Origin: Gammaproteobacteria bacterium
GTDB taxonomy: Bacteria > Pseudomonadota > Gammaproteobacteria > Ga0077536
Direction of reading: 5' to 3'
Length of the DNA stretch: 64,000 nt
NCBI GenBank assembly: GCA_021773835.1
Contig: JAJFJQ010000070.1
Location: forward strand, 114,213 to 178,212
The translations under genes were made by a program, and so were the position numbers. The notes below the pieces were generated by a model. It did not search any database. It worked only from the letters and a program-made list of their open reading frames with translations, and was not told where the DNA came from. Position 1 is the stretch's first letter. Each line of letters starts with the position of its first letter. Of the stretch, positions 56,157 through 64,000 are shown piece after piece.

Positions 56157-57053
56157 GTGACGAAAGCTTCACCCGCGAGCACCCATGACATGTCAGCAAC
56201 GAGTAATGTTCCGACCAAGGACGAAACGGTTAACCTCAGTTCTATGGAAATCTGGGGTGGCAATCGCAACGCCCAAGAATCTTTCCTACTGCCAGGCCTC
56301 GATGCCTGGTTGCATGCCACGGCACATTCGGGTCAGCGCGGCGGCGATATTCATTATCTGTCGACAGGTGCTAACTCGGCAGTATTGCGGTTCGTGATTG
56401 CGGATGTTGCCGGCCACGGCGCCGAAGTCGCAGATGTTGCAACACGGTTTAAGCAGCTCCTCGCCAAGCACATCAATCAACTTGATCAAACTCAATTAGC
56501 GCGCGCTTTGAACGAGGAGTTTCTGCAGGACAACGAAGGTGGCCGATTTGTTGCAACGCTGCTAACCAGTTACTACCGCCCAACAGGTCATCTGGTCATC
56601 TGCAACGCCGGTCATCCGCGGCCGTTACTCTATCGTCAATCGTTGAACGTTTGGGAGCTGATCGACTATGAGATCGAAACTACGGTTGACGAGTTAATGA
56701 ATTTGCCGCTTGGCATCATCAATCCGACGGATTACTACCAGTTCGCGGTGCGCTTATTTCCCGGAGATTACGTCGTGTTATACAGCGACGGGTATTCCAG
56801 TATTCGACGCGATGGGAAGCCATTGGGGGAACAAGGTTTGCTCGATACCGTTCGCTCGCTGCATTGTACAAGCGCCACAGAATTTGGCGAACGCATGTGC
56901 CGGGCCCTCGGCATGCATGATCCGAATTACGCTCGCGTTGACGACGAGACGCTCATCGTGCTGGCCCCGCAAGACCAACCGCCGCCGAAATTTTCTATGC
57001 TGACCCGCATTGCTGCGATGGCTAAGACACTCGGTTTGATTCGGATCAAATAA
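56157..57053 (+). CDS. PP2C-type SpoIIE/RsbU-like serine phosphatase, copy 2
   Basis: A 298-residue paralogue of the protein at 4794-5675, aligned over nearly its whole length with about 80 percent identity by eye. The metal-site motifs IADVAGHGAE, CNAGHPRPLLYR, LYSDGYSS and DDETLIVL are kept; copy 1 has TDGYSD where this copy has SDGYSS, so one residue after the metal Asp is lost. It is read in the opposite direction to copy 1, which makes the pair an inverted repeat across 51 kb. Start GTG 56157 or ATG 56190 (the conserved MSAT). It is bracketed by palindromic repeats 3 and 4. Substrate regulator unknown. Confidence 0.85.
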   Translation: MTKASPASTHDMSATSNVPTKDETVNLSSMEIWGGNRNAQESFLLPGLDAWLHATAHSGQRGGDIHYLSTGANSAVLRFVIADVAGHGAEVADVATRFKQLLAKHINQLDQTQLARALNEEFLQDNEGGRFVATLLTSYYRPTGHLVICNAGHPRPLLYRQSLNVWELIDYEIETTVDELMNLPLGIINPTDYYQFAVRLFPGDYVVLYSDGYSSIRRDGKPLGEQGLLDTVRSLHCTSATEFGERMCRALGMHDPNYARVDDETLIVLAPQDQPPPKFSMLTRIAAMAKTLGLIRIK

Positions 57054-57127
57054 GGTCGATTTAGATCCGGGGCAATCCGTCAGTCAAAATAAGTGCAAAA
57101 CGTCAAGTGTATGTAAATGGTGCAAAT

Positions 57128-57166
57128 GGTGTCGGTGACAAATGATTCTCATTTGTCACCGACACC
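57128..57166. repeat. Palindromic repeat, copy 4 (perfect 17-base stem)
   Basis: GGTGTCGGTGACAAATG (57128-57144) and CATTTGTCACCGACACC (57150-57166) are perfect complements around ATTCT. The sequence differs from copy 1 by GGTG/CACC at the stem base, changed on both sides, i.e. compensated. Located between the second phosphatase gene and the symporter gene. Confidence 0.85.
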
Positions 57167-57255
57167 TTCGACACCGTCCGTTTGACCCAAATCATTGAAT
57201 GTCGATGTGTGAATACTAATACTGCGCTAACGTCCTTAACTGGAGTGAAACTACT

Positions 57256-58683
57256 ATGGTGACTCCGCCAAACGCGATCGAATCCGTCCATCCACGTTCT
57301 CTTCGCAGTTTGAGTAATTTGCTAATGCGACTCGTCGCAACCCGACTGTGGTTGCAAGTACTACTCGGTATGCTGGCTGGAATCTGCGTGGGCATTCTTA
57401 TCGGTCCATCCGTTGGCTGGGTTCGGCCGTCGACAGCAACACTATTGGGGAACTGGCTGGCGCTCCCGGGTCAGTTGTTTTTATTGTTGATTCAGATGAT
57501 CGTCGTACCGCTGGTGTTTGCTTCTATTATCCGTGGACTGGCGGCGACGGAAAACGTCGAACAACTGCGTCGTCTGGGTTTGTCAGTTGTTATATTTTTC
57601 GTACTTTCGACGAGCGCCGCTATTGTCGTCGGGATCCAGATCGCTCAAATCGTACGTCCCGGAGATTACATTGATAGCGAGTTGATTCGCGCCTCGCTCG
57701 GAAGCGCTGCAGTCGTCATGCCGACGGCGGCGCCCGAAGCGCCGAATCTGAATAACCTGCCGGCGAAACTCCTCGGCCTGCTGCCGGCCAATCCATTGAG
57801 CTCCATGGTTGAAAGTCAGATGCTCCAAGTTGTGGTATTCGCGATAATCTTCGGTATCGCCTTGCTCATGACAACGCCGGAGAGAGCCCGCCCGCTGTTG
57901 GACTTTCTCGGCTCCCTTCAGGAAGTGTGTATGACCGTTGTCCGCGGTGCAATGGTGCTCGCGCCGATCGCAGTGTTTGGTCTAATGGCACAGTTGGCGG
58001 CTAAGATTGGATTGGAGGCACTGTTAGGCATGGGCGTCTACGTGGTTACGGTACTGATGGGTTTACTCTTCATGCTGCTCGCCTATATGGTTCTTGCTTA
58101 TGCGATCAGTGGTAGGAGGCCGTTTGATTTTCTGCACCAAACGCGAGAACTACTGCTACTCGCGTTTTCTACGTCGAGTTCCGCCGCGGTTATGCCCTTG
58201 TCGATCAAGACAGCCGAGGATAGGCTTGGTATCCGGCCTTCGATTGCACAGTTTGTTATCCCCATCGGCGCTACTATCAATATGAACGGGACGGCCTTGT
58301 ACCAGGGCGTTGCGACGATTTTCCTTGCTCAGGTGTTTGGCATTGATATCAGTGCCAGCGAGCTCGCGCTACTAGTCGTCGTCGCCGTTGGCGCATCGAT
58401 CGGTTCGCCGGCAACGCCTGGCGTCGGCATCGTTATCCTGGCAATGGTACTCAACACCGTGGGCATACCGCCGTCCGGGATCGCCTTATTAATGGGTGTC
58501 GACCGGATCCTGGACATGAGCCGAACTGCAGTTAATGTAGCCGGCGACATGCTCGCGTGTATCGCTATGGATCGCTGGGTCGGCGGTGAACGTACCGCGA
58601 CAGAGGAACAAGCGAGGGCGAAGAAATTCGAACAGCGACGCGAAAAAGCAAATGTCGACGTCATTATCGAAGAAAAACCGTGA
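57256..58683 (+). CDS. Dicarboxylate/amino acid:cation symporter (DAACS/SDF family)
   Basis: A 475-residue transporter of the SDF family. The conserved re-entrant loop is FSTSSSAAVMPLSIKTAED. Helix 7/HP2 signatures follow: IPIGATINMNGTALYQGVATIF and GSPATPGVGIV. The C-terminal DRILDMSRTAVNVAGD contains the substrate and Na+ site. It would import dicarboxylates or acidic/neutral amino acids with Na+ or H+. The start at 57256 (ATG) follows TGGAGTGAA. A short MscS-like gene comes 57 bases later. Confidence 0.93.
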   Translation: MVTPPNAIESVHPRSLRSLSNLLMRLVATRLWLQVLLGMLAGICVGILIGPSVGWVRPSTATLLGNWLALPGQLFLLLIQMIVVPLVFASIIRGLAATENVEQLRRLGLSVVIFFVLSTSAAIVVGIQIAQIVRPGDYIDSELIRASLGSAAVVMPTAAPEAPNLNNLPAKLLGLLPANPLSSMVESQMLQVVVFAIIFGIALLMTTPERARPLLDFLGSLQEVCMTVVRGAMVLAPIAVFGLMAQLAAKIGLEALLGMGVYVVTVLMGLLFMLLAYMVLAYAISGRRPFDFLHQTRELLLLAFSTSSSAAVMPLSIKTAEDRLGIRPSIAQFVIPIGATINMNGTALYQGVATIFLAQVFGIDISASELALLVVVAVGASIGSPATPGVGIVILAMVLNTVGIPPSGIALLMGVDRILDMSRTAVNVAGDMLACIAMDRWVGGERTATEEQARAKKFEQRREKANVDVIIEEKP

Positions 58684-58740
58684 TAAAAAGATACAGCTTC
58701 TTCTGTTTCCGACTTACCAATAAATCATAAGGTGGAATCT

Positions 58741-59322
58741 ATGACCATCGGTACGATAACAAAACTTGGCGCCATCTCAATCATTGCGGTGGTCACCTAT
58801 TGGTTAATTAAGCGCGCTCTTGAAACATTGGAACAAAAAGGCCATATCACCGAACAGGCCATGTTCGTGCTGCGCGGATCAACAAAATGGGGCACGATAT
58901 TTCTCACTGTTTTGGTTGCATTACATACCCTTGGCGTCCCCGTTTCGACGGTTTGGACCGCGGTATCTGCGGTTCTCGTACTCGTCGCCGTCGGTTTCGT
59001 CGCCCAATGGAGCATCTTGAGTAATTCTCTGTGCGCGGTTTTTCTCGTTGTCTATGCGCCGTTTCGGATCGGCGATGAAATAGAATTGATCGAACCGGCT
59101 ACATTGGACCCCGCAAAACCGGGGCTTCGCGGACGCGTTGTAGATATCTCGCTGCTTTTTACGACCGTTGTGCCTGCGTCGGAACAAACCGATGAAGAAC
59201 AGTCCATTCGCGTTCGCGTACCGAACAATATGTTTTTTCAAAAGGCAACTGTTTGTCGGCCCGGTACAGACACCAAGAGTTTACGCCAGGCGTTACGCGA
59301 GCGCGGCCCCGATCCTCAATGA
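58741..59322 (+). CDS. Short MscS-family-like membrane protein
   Basis: A 193-residue protein with about three hydrophobic segments and the MscS-type pore/beta region: SAVLVLVAVGFVAQWSILSN, then VYAPFRIGDEIEL and VPNNMFF. It lacks the C-terminal alpha/beta domain beyond about residue 165, so it is a minimal channel or a regulatory subunit. ATG 58741 follows GGTGG; a GTG at 58732 is an alternative. It lies 57 bases after the symporter gene and converges on the mgtE operon. Confidence 0.78.
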   Translation: MTIGTITKLGAISIIAVVTYWLIKRALETLEQKGHITEQAMFVLRGSTKWGTIFLTVLVALHTLGVPVSTVWTAVSAVLVLVAVGFVAQWSILSNSLCAVFLVVYAPFRIGDEIELIEPATLDPAKPGLRGRVVDISLLFTTVVPASEQTDEEQSIRVRVPNNMFFQKATVCRPGTDTKSLRQALRERGPDPQ

Positions 59323-59354
59323 CCGAGGGCAGCCCGCTGTTGGAATCGCGTGCG

Positions 59355-60680
59355 CTACAACGTAGCCATAAATAATGTCGCGATACCAAGAAAACTAAAA
59401 AATCCAGCGATATCGGTAACAGTGGTAAGGACGATCGATGAAGATTGCGCCGGGTCTTGCCCGAGCCTATCCAATAACAACGGGATCGCGGCGCCCGCGG
59501 TACCCGCGATCGCCATCGAGATAACCATCGCGAAGCCAATCACCATAGTTAGCCCTATCGAGCGACTCCAAATATAAACGGCTAGAGCCGTCGTTAACGC
59601 CACCGCCACGCCATTCATTGCAGCAACCAATGTCTCTTTCAATACAACGCGGCGCCAGTGCGCGCTTGAAATCTCGCGCAAGGCAAGACCGCGGATCACT
59701 ACCGCGAGGGCCTGCGCTCCGGTGTTCCCGGATTGGCCGGCGACCACCGGCAACAATATCGCCAGCGCCGTATAAGCGGCGATGGTTTGCTCGAACAAGC
59801 CAACGACGGCGGCAGCCAGAAACGCGGTTAACAGGTTCACTTGCAACCAGGGCAAGCGTTTTTTTACCGCGAATACCGGTTTCGAGAGCGCCTTCTCGTC
59901 CCTACTCGCACCAAACATCGTCTGTAAGTCGACGCTGGCATTTTCTTGGGCGGCGGTGACCAATTGCTCATAACGTACCACTCCCACCAGGTGCCGTTCA
60001 TCATCAATCACTGGCAGACTGGACAATACGTGTTGGGTTAATAATTCAGCCATCTCCTCAGTGGTCGCGTTTAAGGTGACAAAGGCAGGCGCAGCCTGCA
60101 TATAATCGGCAACCATGTCAGCTGGATCGGCAAGTGCAAGATCCTGAATGGCGACAATCCCTTCGAGTTTTCCTTCTTCATCGACAACCAATAGAATTCG
60201 TTGGGAACGCACGTAGCGTCGATGGTGTTGTTCCTCGCGAAGGCGACTTAGTGCTTCTGCGACCGACTGAGTTCGCCGGAGAAAAATGACGCGGGGGTCC
60301 ATTATTGCGCCGGCCGTATCTGGCAGAGAGCTCAAGACGAGATCCACATCAGGTTTTAGAGAAGGGTCCAATTGTTGCACTAAGCGCCCGCGTAGATCGT
60401 CGCCCAGAACGCGCAGAATGCTTGCCACCCGTGTCGGGGCGACGCGATTAATGACGTCGGCAACGAGTGCTTCAGGCAGTATCACGATCACCTTGGACAA
60501 GGTTGCCGGTGATAGCGTTTCGAACACTCGCGCTAAAATCGTCGCGTCGTGGCCCTGCAACATCCCGGCAACCGTTGATGGACTCATCTTATCCAGCAGT
60601 ACCGCCGCTTCGGACGAGTAGCGAGCGAAAAGATCCTTTTCCAACGCGCGCTCTAACGTCGCTACCGAATTATTATTCAT
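59355..60680 (-). CDS. mgtE: Magnesium transporter MgtE
   Basis: A 441-residue full-length MgtE. It has the N-terminal helical superhelix domain (residues about 20-125), two CBS domains (about 135-255) and five transmembrane helices from about 275. Signature phrases are RLPWLQVNLLTAF, LLPVVAGQSGNTGAQALA and the selectivity-filter region TVTDIAGFFSFLG with its Asp. It conducts Mg2+ when cytoplasmic Mg2+ is low. It is the third gene of a minus-strand run: its start overlaps the end of the preceding MgtE_N/CBS gene by eight bases, indicating translational coupling. Confidence 0.93.
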   Translation of the reverse strand: MNNNSVATLERALEKDLFARYSSEAAVLLDKMSPSTVAGMLQGHDATILARVFETLSPATLSKVIVILPEALVADVINRVAPTRVASILRVLGDDLRGRLVQQLDPSLKPDVDLVLSSLPDTAGAIMDPRVIFLRRTQSVAEALSRLREEQHHRRYVRSQRILLVVDEEGKLEGIVAIQDLALADPADMVADYMQAAPAFVTLNATTEEMAELLTQHVLSSLPVIDDERHLVGVVRYEQLVTAAQENASVDLQTMFGASRDEKALSKPVFAVKKRLPWLQVNLLTAFLAAAVVGLFEQTIAAYTALAILLPVVAGQSGNTGAQALAVVIRGLALREISSAHWRRVVLKETLVAAMNGVAVALTTALAVYIWSRSIGLTMVIGFAMVISMAIAGTAGAAIPLLLDRLGQDPAQSSSIVLTTVTDIAGFFSFLGIATLFMATL

Positions 60681-61506
60681 TGTGGTTCTCCACTTCCTTT
60701 ACCGTTGTTACGCGCGCCAATACTTCTGCCGCTGGGCTCCAGAGCATGTCCGCTAGATTTAATATCGTAGTGCTTACGTCGTCGGTGTCCATTGCGGCTG
60801 CCGGTACGGCCAGCGCGTGGCGATGTAAGCGAGACTTGGGCAAGAGCCCGATATAACGATCATCAGAATCGACGACCGGGAGATAATCCTCTGTGTCCCA
60901 AACCGGCATGGCCAACACGGTTCGGATGTCGGCGTGTGCGCGCAAACGGCTCGGCACAAAACGCATATGATCCTTAACAAATTCCCGTTCGCGAACGCGC
61001 ATTAAGGTGCTGACCGAAATGACGCCTACCGGTTTCATCAAGTCGTCCACAACGACCATCATCGGCAACTCGGTCTGTGATAATCGACGCACCAGCCGCT
61101 TCGCTCGGCGAACCGTCGCGTCGACTCGACAAGCAAGCGTATCCGAAAGCATCAATGAACCAACGGAGTCATCAGGATATCGCAACAAATGACGGATATT
61201 GGTCTGTTTCTCAATTGGCAAGGCTTCCATCACTCGACGCCGGGATGCTTGCGGCAGAACACCGAGAATACGTGCGGCGATCGATGAACGCAGACCTTCA
61301 ACGACGTCCGCTGCGGTCTCTGGTTCAACCTGTGCGAGATACGCGGCCGCCGTCTCTGGCAGTAGGTTGGTCAGCAACAACACCTGATCGTCCCGATCCA
61401 ATCCGTCGATGAACGCTGCCAGCTCACCCGGCTGCGCCAATTCGAGCACACGCGCCGCATCGAGCACATGGTGTCTCAGGTAATAAAGCGTCGTGTCACG
61501 TGCCAT
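60673..61506 (-). CDS. Stand-alone MgtE N-domain plus CBS-pair protein (no membrane part)
   Basis: A 277-residue cytoplasmic protein from ATG 61506. It has the MgtE-N helical repeat (LAQPGELAAFIDGLDRDDQ, LLPETAAAYLAQVEPETAAD) and two CBS-like modules (LMKPVGVISVSTLM and YLPVVDSDDRYIGLLPKS), exactly the soluble sensor half of MgtE, but it stops before any transmembrane helix. It overlaps mgtE by eight bases and the MscS-like gene by eleven. It might mix into MgtE dimers as a regulatory subunit or gate the MscS partner (inference). Confidence 0.82.
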   Translation of the reverse strand: MARDTTLYYLRHHVLDAARVLELAQPGELAAFIDGLDRDDQVLLLTNLLPETAAAYLAQVEPETAADVVEGLRSSIAARILGVLPQASRRRVMEALPIEKQTNIRHLLRYPDDSVGSLMLSDTLACRVDATVRRAKRLVRRLSQTELPMMVVVDDLMKPVGVISVSTLMRVREREFVKDHMRFVPSRLRAHADIRTVLAMPVWDTEDYLPVVDSDDRYIGLLPKSRLHRHALAVPAAAMDTDDVSTTILNLADMLWSPAAEVLARVTTVKEVENHNE

Positions 61507-62326
61507 CGCTGGCACCTTCGCTGCCAAGCAACACTGATATATCCTCATTAAATTTGGTTGCCGGGATCATTGCTCGACCAGATTCGGTATCAACTACAAC
61601 TGCCGTTGGTGTGATCTCGAGAATGTCACCTTCCACTGGACCGATGCGTACGCGTTGCCCGAGACGATAAACCCGGCGTACGTAGTGTGCGGCGATTATA
61701 TTCGCGAGCGAGGCACTTGCGCCCTTACCGAACGCAAAGGCGATCCCACCGAATGCCGCGGCGGCGGCGATCAGAATCAGCGACCTTACCAGTAATAGGT
61801 CAATACCGAATTGGCGTAGCGCTGCCAGTATAGCAATCGTGTTTATAGCAAAGAATGCGAGGCTGGCGAGGGCCTGAGACTGGTAACCGGGACGCGCGAT
61901 GGCATCGCGGGCGATCGAGGCGAGAACGTAGCCGCCCAATACGATTGCAGAGACGAGTAAAACGACCGGTAGATAGGCAGCAGCCGCGGTTATCCAATCC
62001 GCTATTCCTTCTAAGCCCAGTATGCGAGAGCTGACGGACAGAAAGTACAAGACCGTCAGCCCGTAAATCAGGTTCGCGACAATGACCGAAATTGGCCAAG
62101 GTAATCGTACCGGCCGCGTCGGTTTACCGCCCCGTGCGCGCCTGATCAAGGTCGCCAGCGCATCACTAATCCGCAGCACAATGATCTTTAGGACCCAGGC
62201 GACGGCTACGCCCGCTACCAGTAGCGCTCCGGCCGAGCCCAAGGTCGGCAGATAATCAACGACTGAACGGAAAATTTGGTCAAACGTGAAAAAAATTGAG
62301 TCAAGTCCGGAAACTTCAGATTCCAT
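61496..62326 (-). CDS. MscS-family mechanosensitive channel-like protein
   Basis: A protein of about 276 residues from ATG 62326, which has AGGAGG at the right distance; the frame is open to 62344. It has four hydrophobic segments at about residues 30-55, 85-110, 125-150 and 165-215, then the MscS beta-domain phrase RLGQRVRIGPVEGDILEITPTAVVVDTESG. It ends before the usual alpha/beta cage. The last helix is glycine- and alanine-rich (AAAAAFGGIAFAFGKGASASL), like the pore-lining TM3 of MscS. It is the promoter-proximal gene of the overlapping MscS-MgtE_N/CBS-MgtE operon. Confidence 0.82.
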   Translation of the reverse strand: MESEVSGLDSIFFTFDQIFRSVVDYLPTLGSAGALLVAGVAVAWVLKIIVLRISDALATLIRRARGGKPTRPVRLPWPISVIVANLIYGLTVLYFLSVSSRILGLEGIADWITAAAAYLPVVLLVSAIVLGGYVLASIARDAIARPGYQSQALASLAFFAINTIAILAALRQFGIDLLLVRSLILIAAAAAFGGIAFAFGKGASASLANIIAAHYVRRVYRLGQRVRIGPVEGDILEITPTAVVVDTESGRAMIPATKFNEDISVLLGSEGASDGT

Positions 62327-63034
62327 GCGGGTTCCTCCTGTCACCCGCTTTATACGCTATTTCGTGATAATGCGTTACGGCCGGCCGATCAATAGTGTTT
62401 GCGAATACCTGTCGTTAAACGAGTAATCGATGTGTACAAATACCGTGATAGTCTCCAAGAACCGGCTTTTATCCCTAACCGATGTAGGCGATAAAATTAT
62501 CTACCGTGCGGACTCGTTTTTGGTTTTCAATGTCGACCGCAATATCAACGCAAACGAAAATTCAATACATAAGCTCGTTGCTCTGCGAGCATGTTAGATA
62601 CAGGGAATTGACGCTGAGTGGTCGAGACCATTAGGGTGTTCCGGTGTCGAACGAACCTTCATCGTACGTCAATCCATCGTTGTCTAATCCGGACTGTTGA
62701 TCCGCCCACAATAAATAGTTAATGACGTTCACTGGCAGCGAAGATCACCGACGCGCCGAGAAGTTTCATGCGTTATTTGACCAGACAGTTGGTTACGACT
62801 GGCCGAAGGTTAAGCCACCAAACTAACGGGCCAGATCGCCTTCAGTTATCCATGAGTAATGCATTCTAACGACTGACCGAAGTACTCCCGCAGGTCGACA
62901 ACGTTACTATTTGGTCGATTGATATCCGCGTAATCCATGAATGCACAAGCCTCCGGCATATCACGCCGCATCCACTGAAATCGCTAAAACTTACGGCGCT
63001 AAGCTCCTGCACGTATTTGCCTTAAATATTTCGC
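62327..63034. other. 708-base gene-poor region
   Basis: This stretch should hold the minus-strand promoter of the MscS-MgtE operon, but no clear pair of boxes stands out. A 34-codon plus-strand frame at 62722-62826 (MTFTGSEDHRRAEKFHALFD to the end KPPN) has protein-like content but no ribosome binding site and stops close upstream in frame; it may be a gene remnant. Otherwise I see nothing in it. Confidence 0.35.
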
Positions 63035-63062
63035 TTGACTTAACATAAATTAGGCCTATATT
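63035..63062 (+). promoter_or_regulatory. Sigma-70-type promoter of groESL
   Basis: TTGACT (63035-63040), a 16-base spacer and TATATT (63057-63062) give a strong housekeeping promoter 89 bases before the groES start. The CIRCE element begins three bases downstream, so transcription would start inside it. I did not find a sigma-32-type CTTGAA/CCCCAT pair here. Confidence 0.65.
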
Positions 63063-63064
63063 CA

Positions 63065-63091
63065 CTAGCACTCCTCTACATAGAGTGCTAA
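63065..63091. promoter_or_regulatory. CIRCE element (HrcA operator)
   Basis: CTAGCACTC (63065-63073), nine bases, GAGTGCTAA (63083-63091): the CIRCE consensus TTAGCACTC-N9-GAGTGCTAA with only the outermost base differing on the left. It overlaps the expected transcription start of groES-groEL, so HrcA would repress the operon until heat shock. No hrcA gene is in the window. Confidence 0.9.
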
Positions 63092-63150
63092 CAATTAGTA
63101 TTTAATTGTTATATATCAAAAGTTTATGATTATAATTAAGGAGAAAACTA

Positions 63151-63441
63151 ATGAAAATCCGTCCCTTGCACGATCGTGTGGTGATTAGACGGACCGAAGA
63201 AGATACGACGTCGGCCGGTGGTATCGTGATCCCGGATTCGGCCACCGAAAAACCTTCCAAAGGTGAGGTCATTGCGGTCGGCAACGGCAAAATACTCGAC
63301 AACGGTGAAGTCCGTATGCTCGACCTCAAAGTCGGCGACAAAGTGCTGTTTGGCAAATTCTCCGGCACCGAAGTCAAAGTCGACGAAGAAGACCTACTCG
63401 TGATGCGTGAAGACGACATCATGGCCGTTTTTGACGCTTAG
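63151..63441 (+). CDS. groES: Co-chaperonin GroES
   Basis: A 96-residue GroES. It starts [14 protein letters not shown], has the mobile loop [18 protein letters not shown] that docks onto GroEL, then [10 protein letters not shown], the roof loop and a C-terminal [15 protein letters not shown]. Length and motifs are standard. AAGGAG lies seven bases upstream. It forms the heptameric lid of the chaperonin and is first in the groESL operon, regulated through the CIRCE element. Confidence 0.97.
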   Translation: MKIRPLHDRVVIRRTEEDTTSAGGIVIPDSATEKPSKGEVIAVGNGKILDNGEVRMLDLKVGDKVLFGKFSGTEVKVDEEDLLVMREDDIMAVFDA

Positions 63442-63469
63442 CGTTGCTAACGGAAACTCAGGATCATAA

Positions 63470-64000
<531 letters not shown>

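Overview
The window reads as a chromosomal segment of a free-living, probably marine or aquatic Gammaproteobacterium. Clues: a gammaproteobacterial-type LexA box in front of dinB, a DUF1302/DUF1329/Ycf48-like/RND gene set, many flavin-dependent luciferase-like (LLM) oxidoreductases, CoA-ligase/MaoC/crotonase-type genes and a groESL operon with a CIRCE element. Base composition is moderately G+C-rich, with two more A+T-rich patches (about 20.8-22.4 kb and 30.4-33.3 kb). I saw no tRNA, rRNA, CRISPR array, prophage or intact insertion sequence. The placement is inferred from gene content, not from a marker-gene comparison.

Layout. 0-11 kb: a gene-free stretch with a decayed reading frame, a membrane PAS-PAS protein, an MBL-fold hydrolase, an LLM oxidoreductase, a VOC protein, an RsbU/SpoIIE-type phosphatase divergent from an acyl-CoA ligase and a double-hotdog MaoC-type dehydratase, then a membrane pyrophosphatase (hppA). 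11-20 kb: a REC-GGDEF-EAL-REC protein, acetolactate synthase, an AraC regulator divergent from an LLM oxidoreductase, a sulfotransferase and another LLM oxidoreductase. 20-24 kb: a small J-domain protein, a methyltransferase, a glycosyltransferase and an SGNH hydrolase (surface-glycan flavour). 23.7-30.3 kb: a two-gene molybdenum hydroxylase, a cupin, a sterol-desaturase-like protein, a small exported protein and a flavodoxin-like protein. 30.4-36.7 kb: a 955-residue membrane/spermidine-synthase-like fusion, a MarR repressor with two operator palindromes facing an operon of a 53-residue coiled-coil protein and an NmrA-like reductase, and SOS-regulated dinB. 37.9-41.9 kb: a hydantoinase/carboxylase-type operon with a tiny four-Cys protein between the A and B subunits. 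42.2-48.9 kb: a four-gene envelope module (DUF1302 barrel, DUF1329, Ycf48-like propeller, MMPL/RND pump). 49-57 kb: crotonase, MFS, LysR, LLM, amidohydrolase, NTF2-like protein and a second copy of the RsbU-like phosphatase; this stretch carries four copies of one palindromic repeat. 57.2-62.3 kb: an ion-transport block with a dicarboxylate/amino-acid symporter, a short MscS-like protein and an overlapping MscS-MgtE_N/CBS-MgtE operon. 62.3-64 kb: an 800-base gene-poor gap and the groES-groEL operon, with groEL cut by the window end.

How it fits together. Much of the window is catabolic or transport capacity for hydrophobic or unusual carbon compounds: four LLM oxidoreductases, CoA ligase, hydratases, Mo hydroxylase, hydantoinase-type enzyme, amidohydrolase and the RND/DUF1302/DUF1329 module. 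It is interspersed with signalling (c-di-GMP, PP2C-type phosphatases, MarR, LysR, AraC) and ion homeostasis (pyrophosphatase, MgtE, MscS). The most unusual items are the MgtE gating-domain gene embedded in an MscS-MgtE operon, the MarR-controlled 53-residue coiled-coil protein, the four-Cys protein inside the hydantoinase operon, the membrane spermidine-synthase-like fusion with an altered active-site loop, and the clustered hairpin repeats around a duplicated phosphatase gene.
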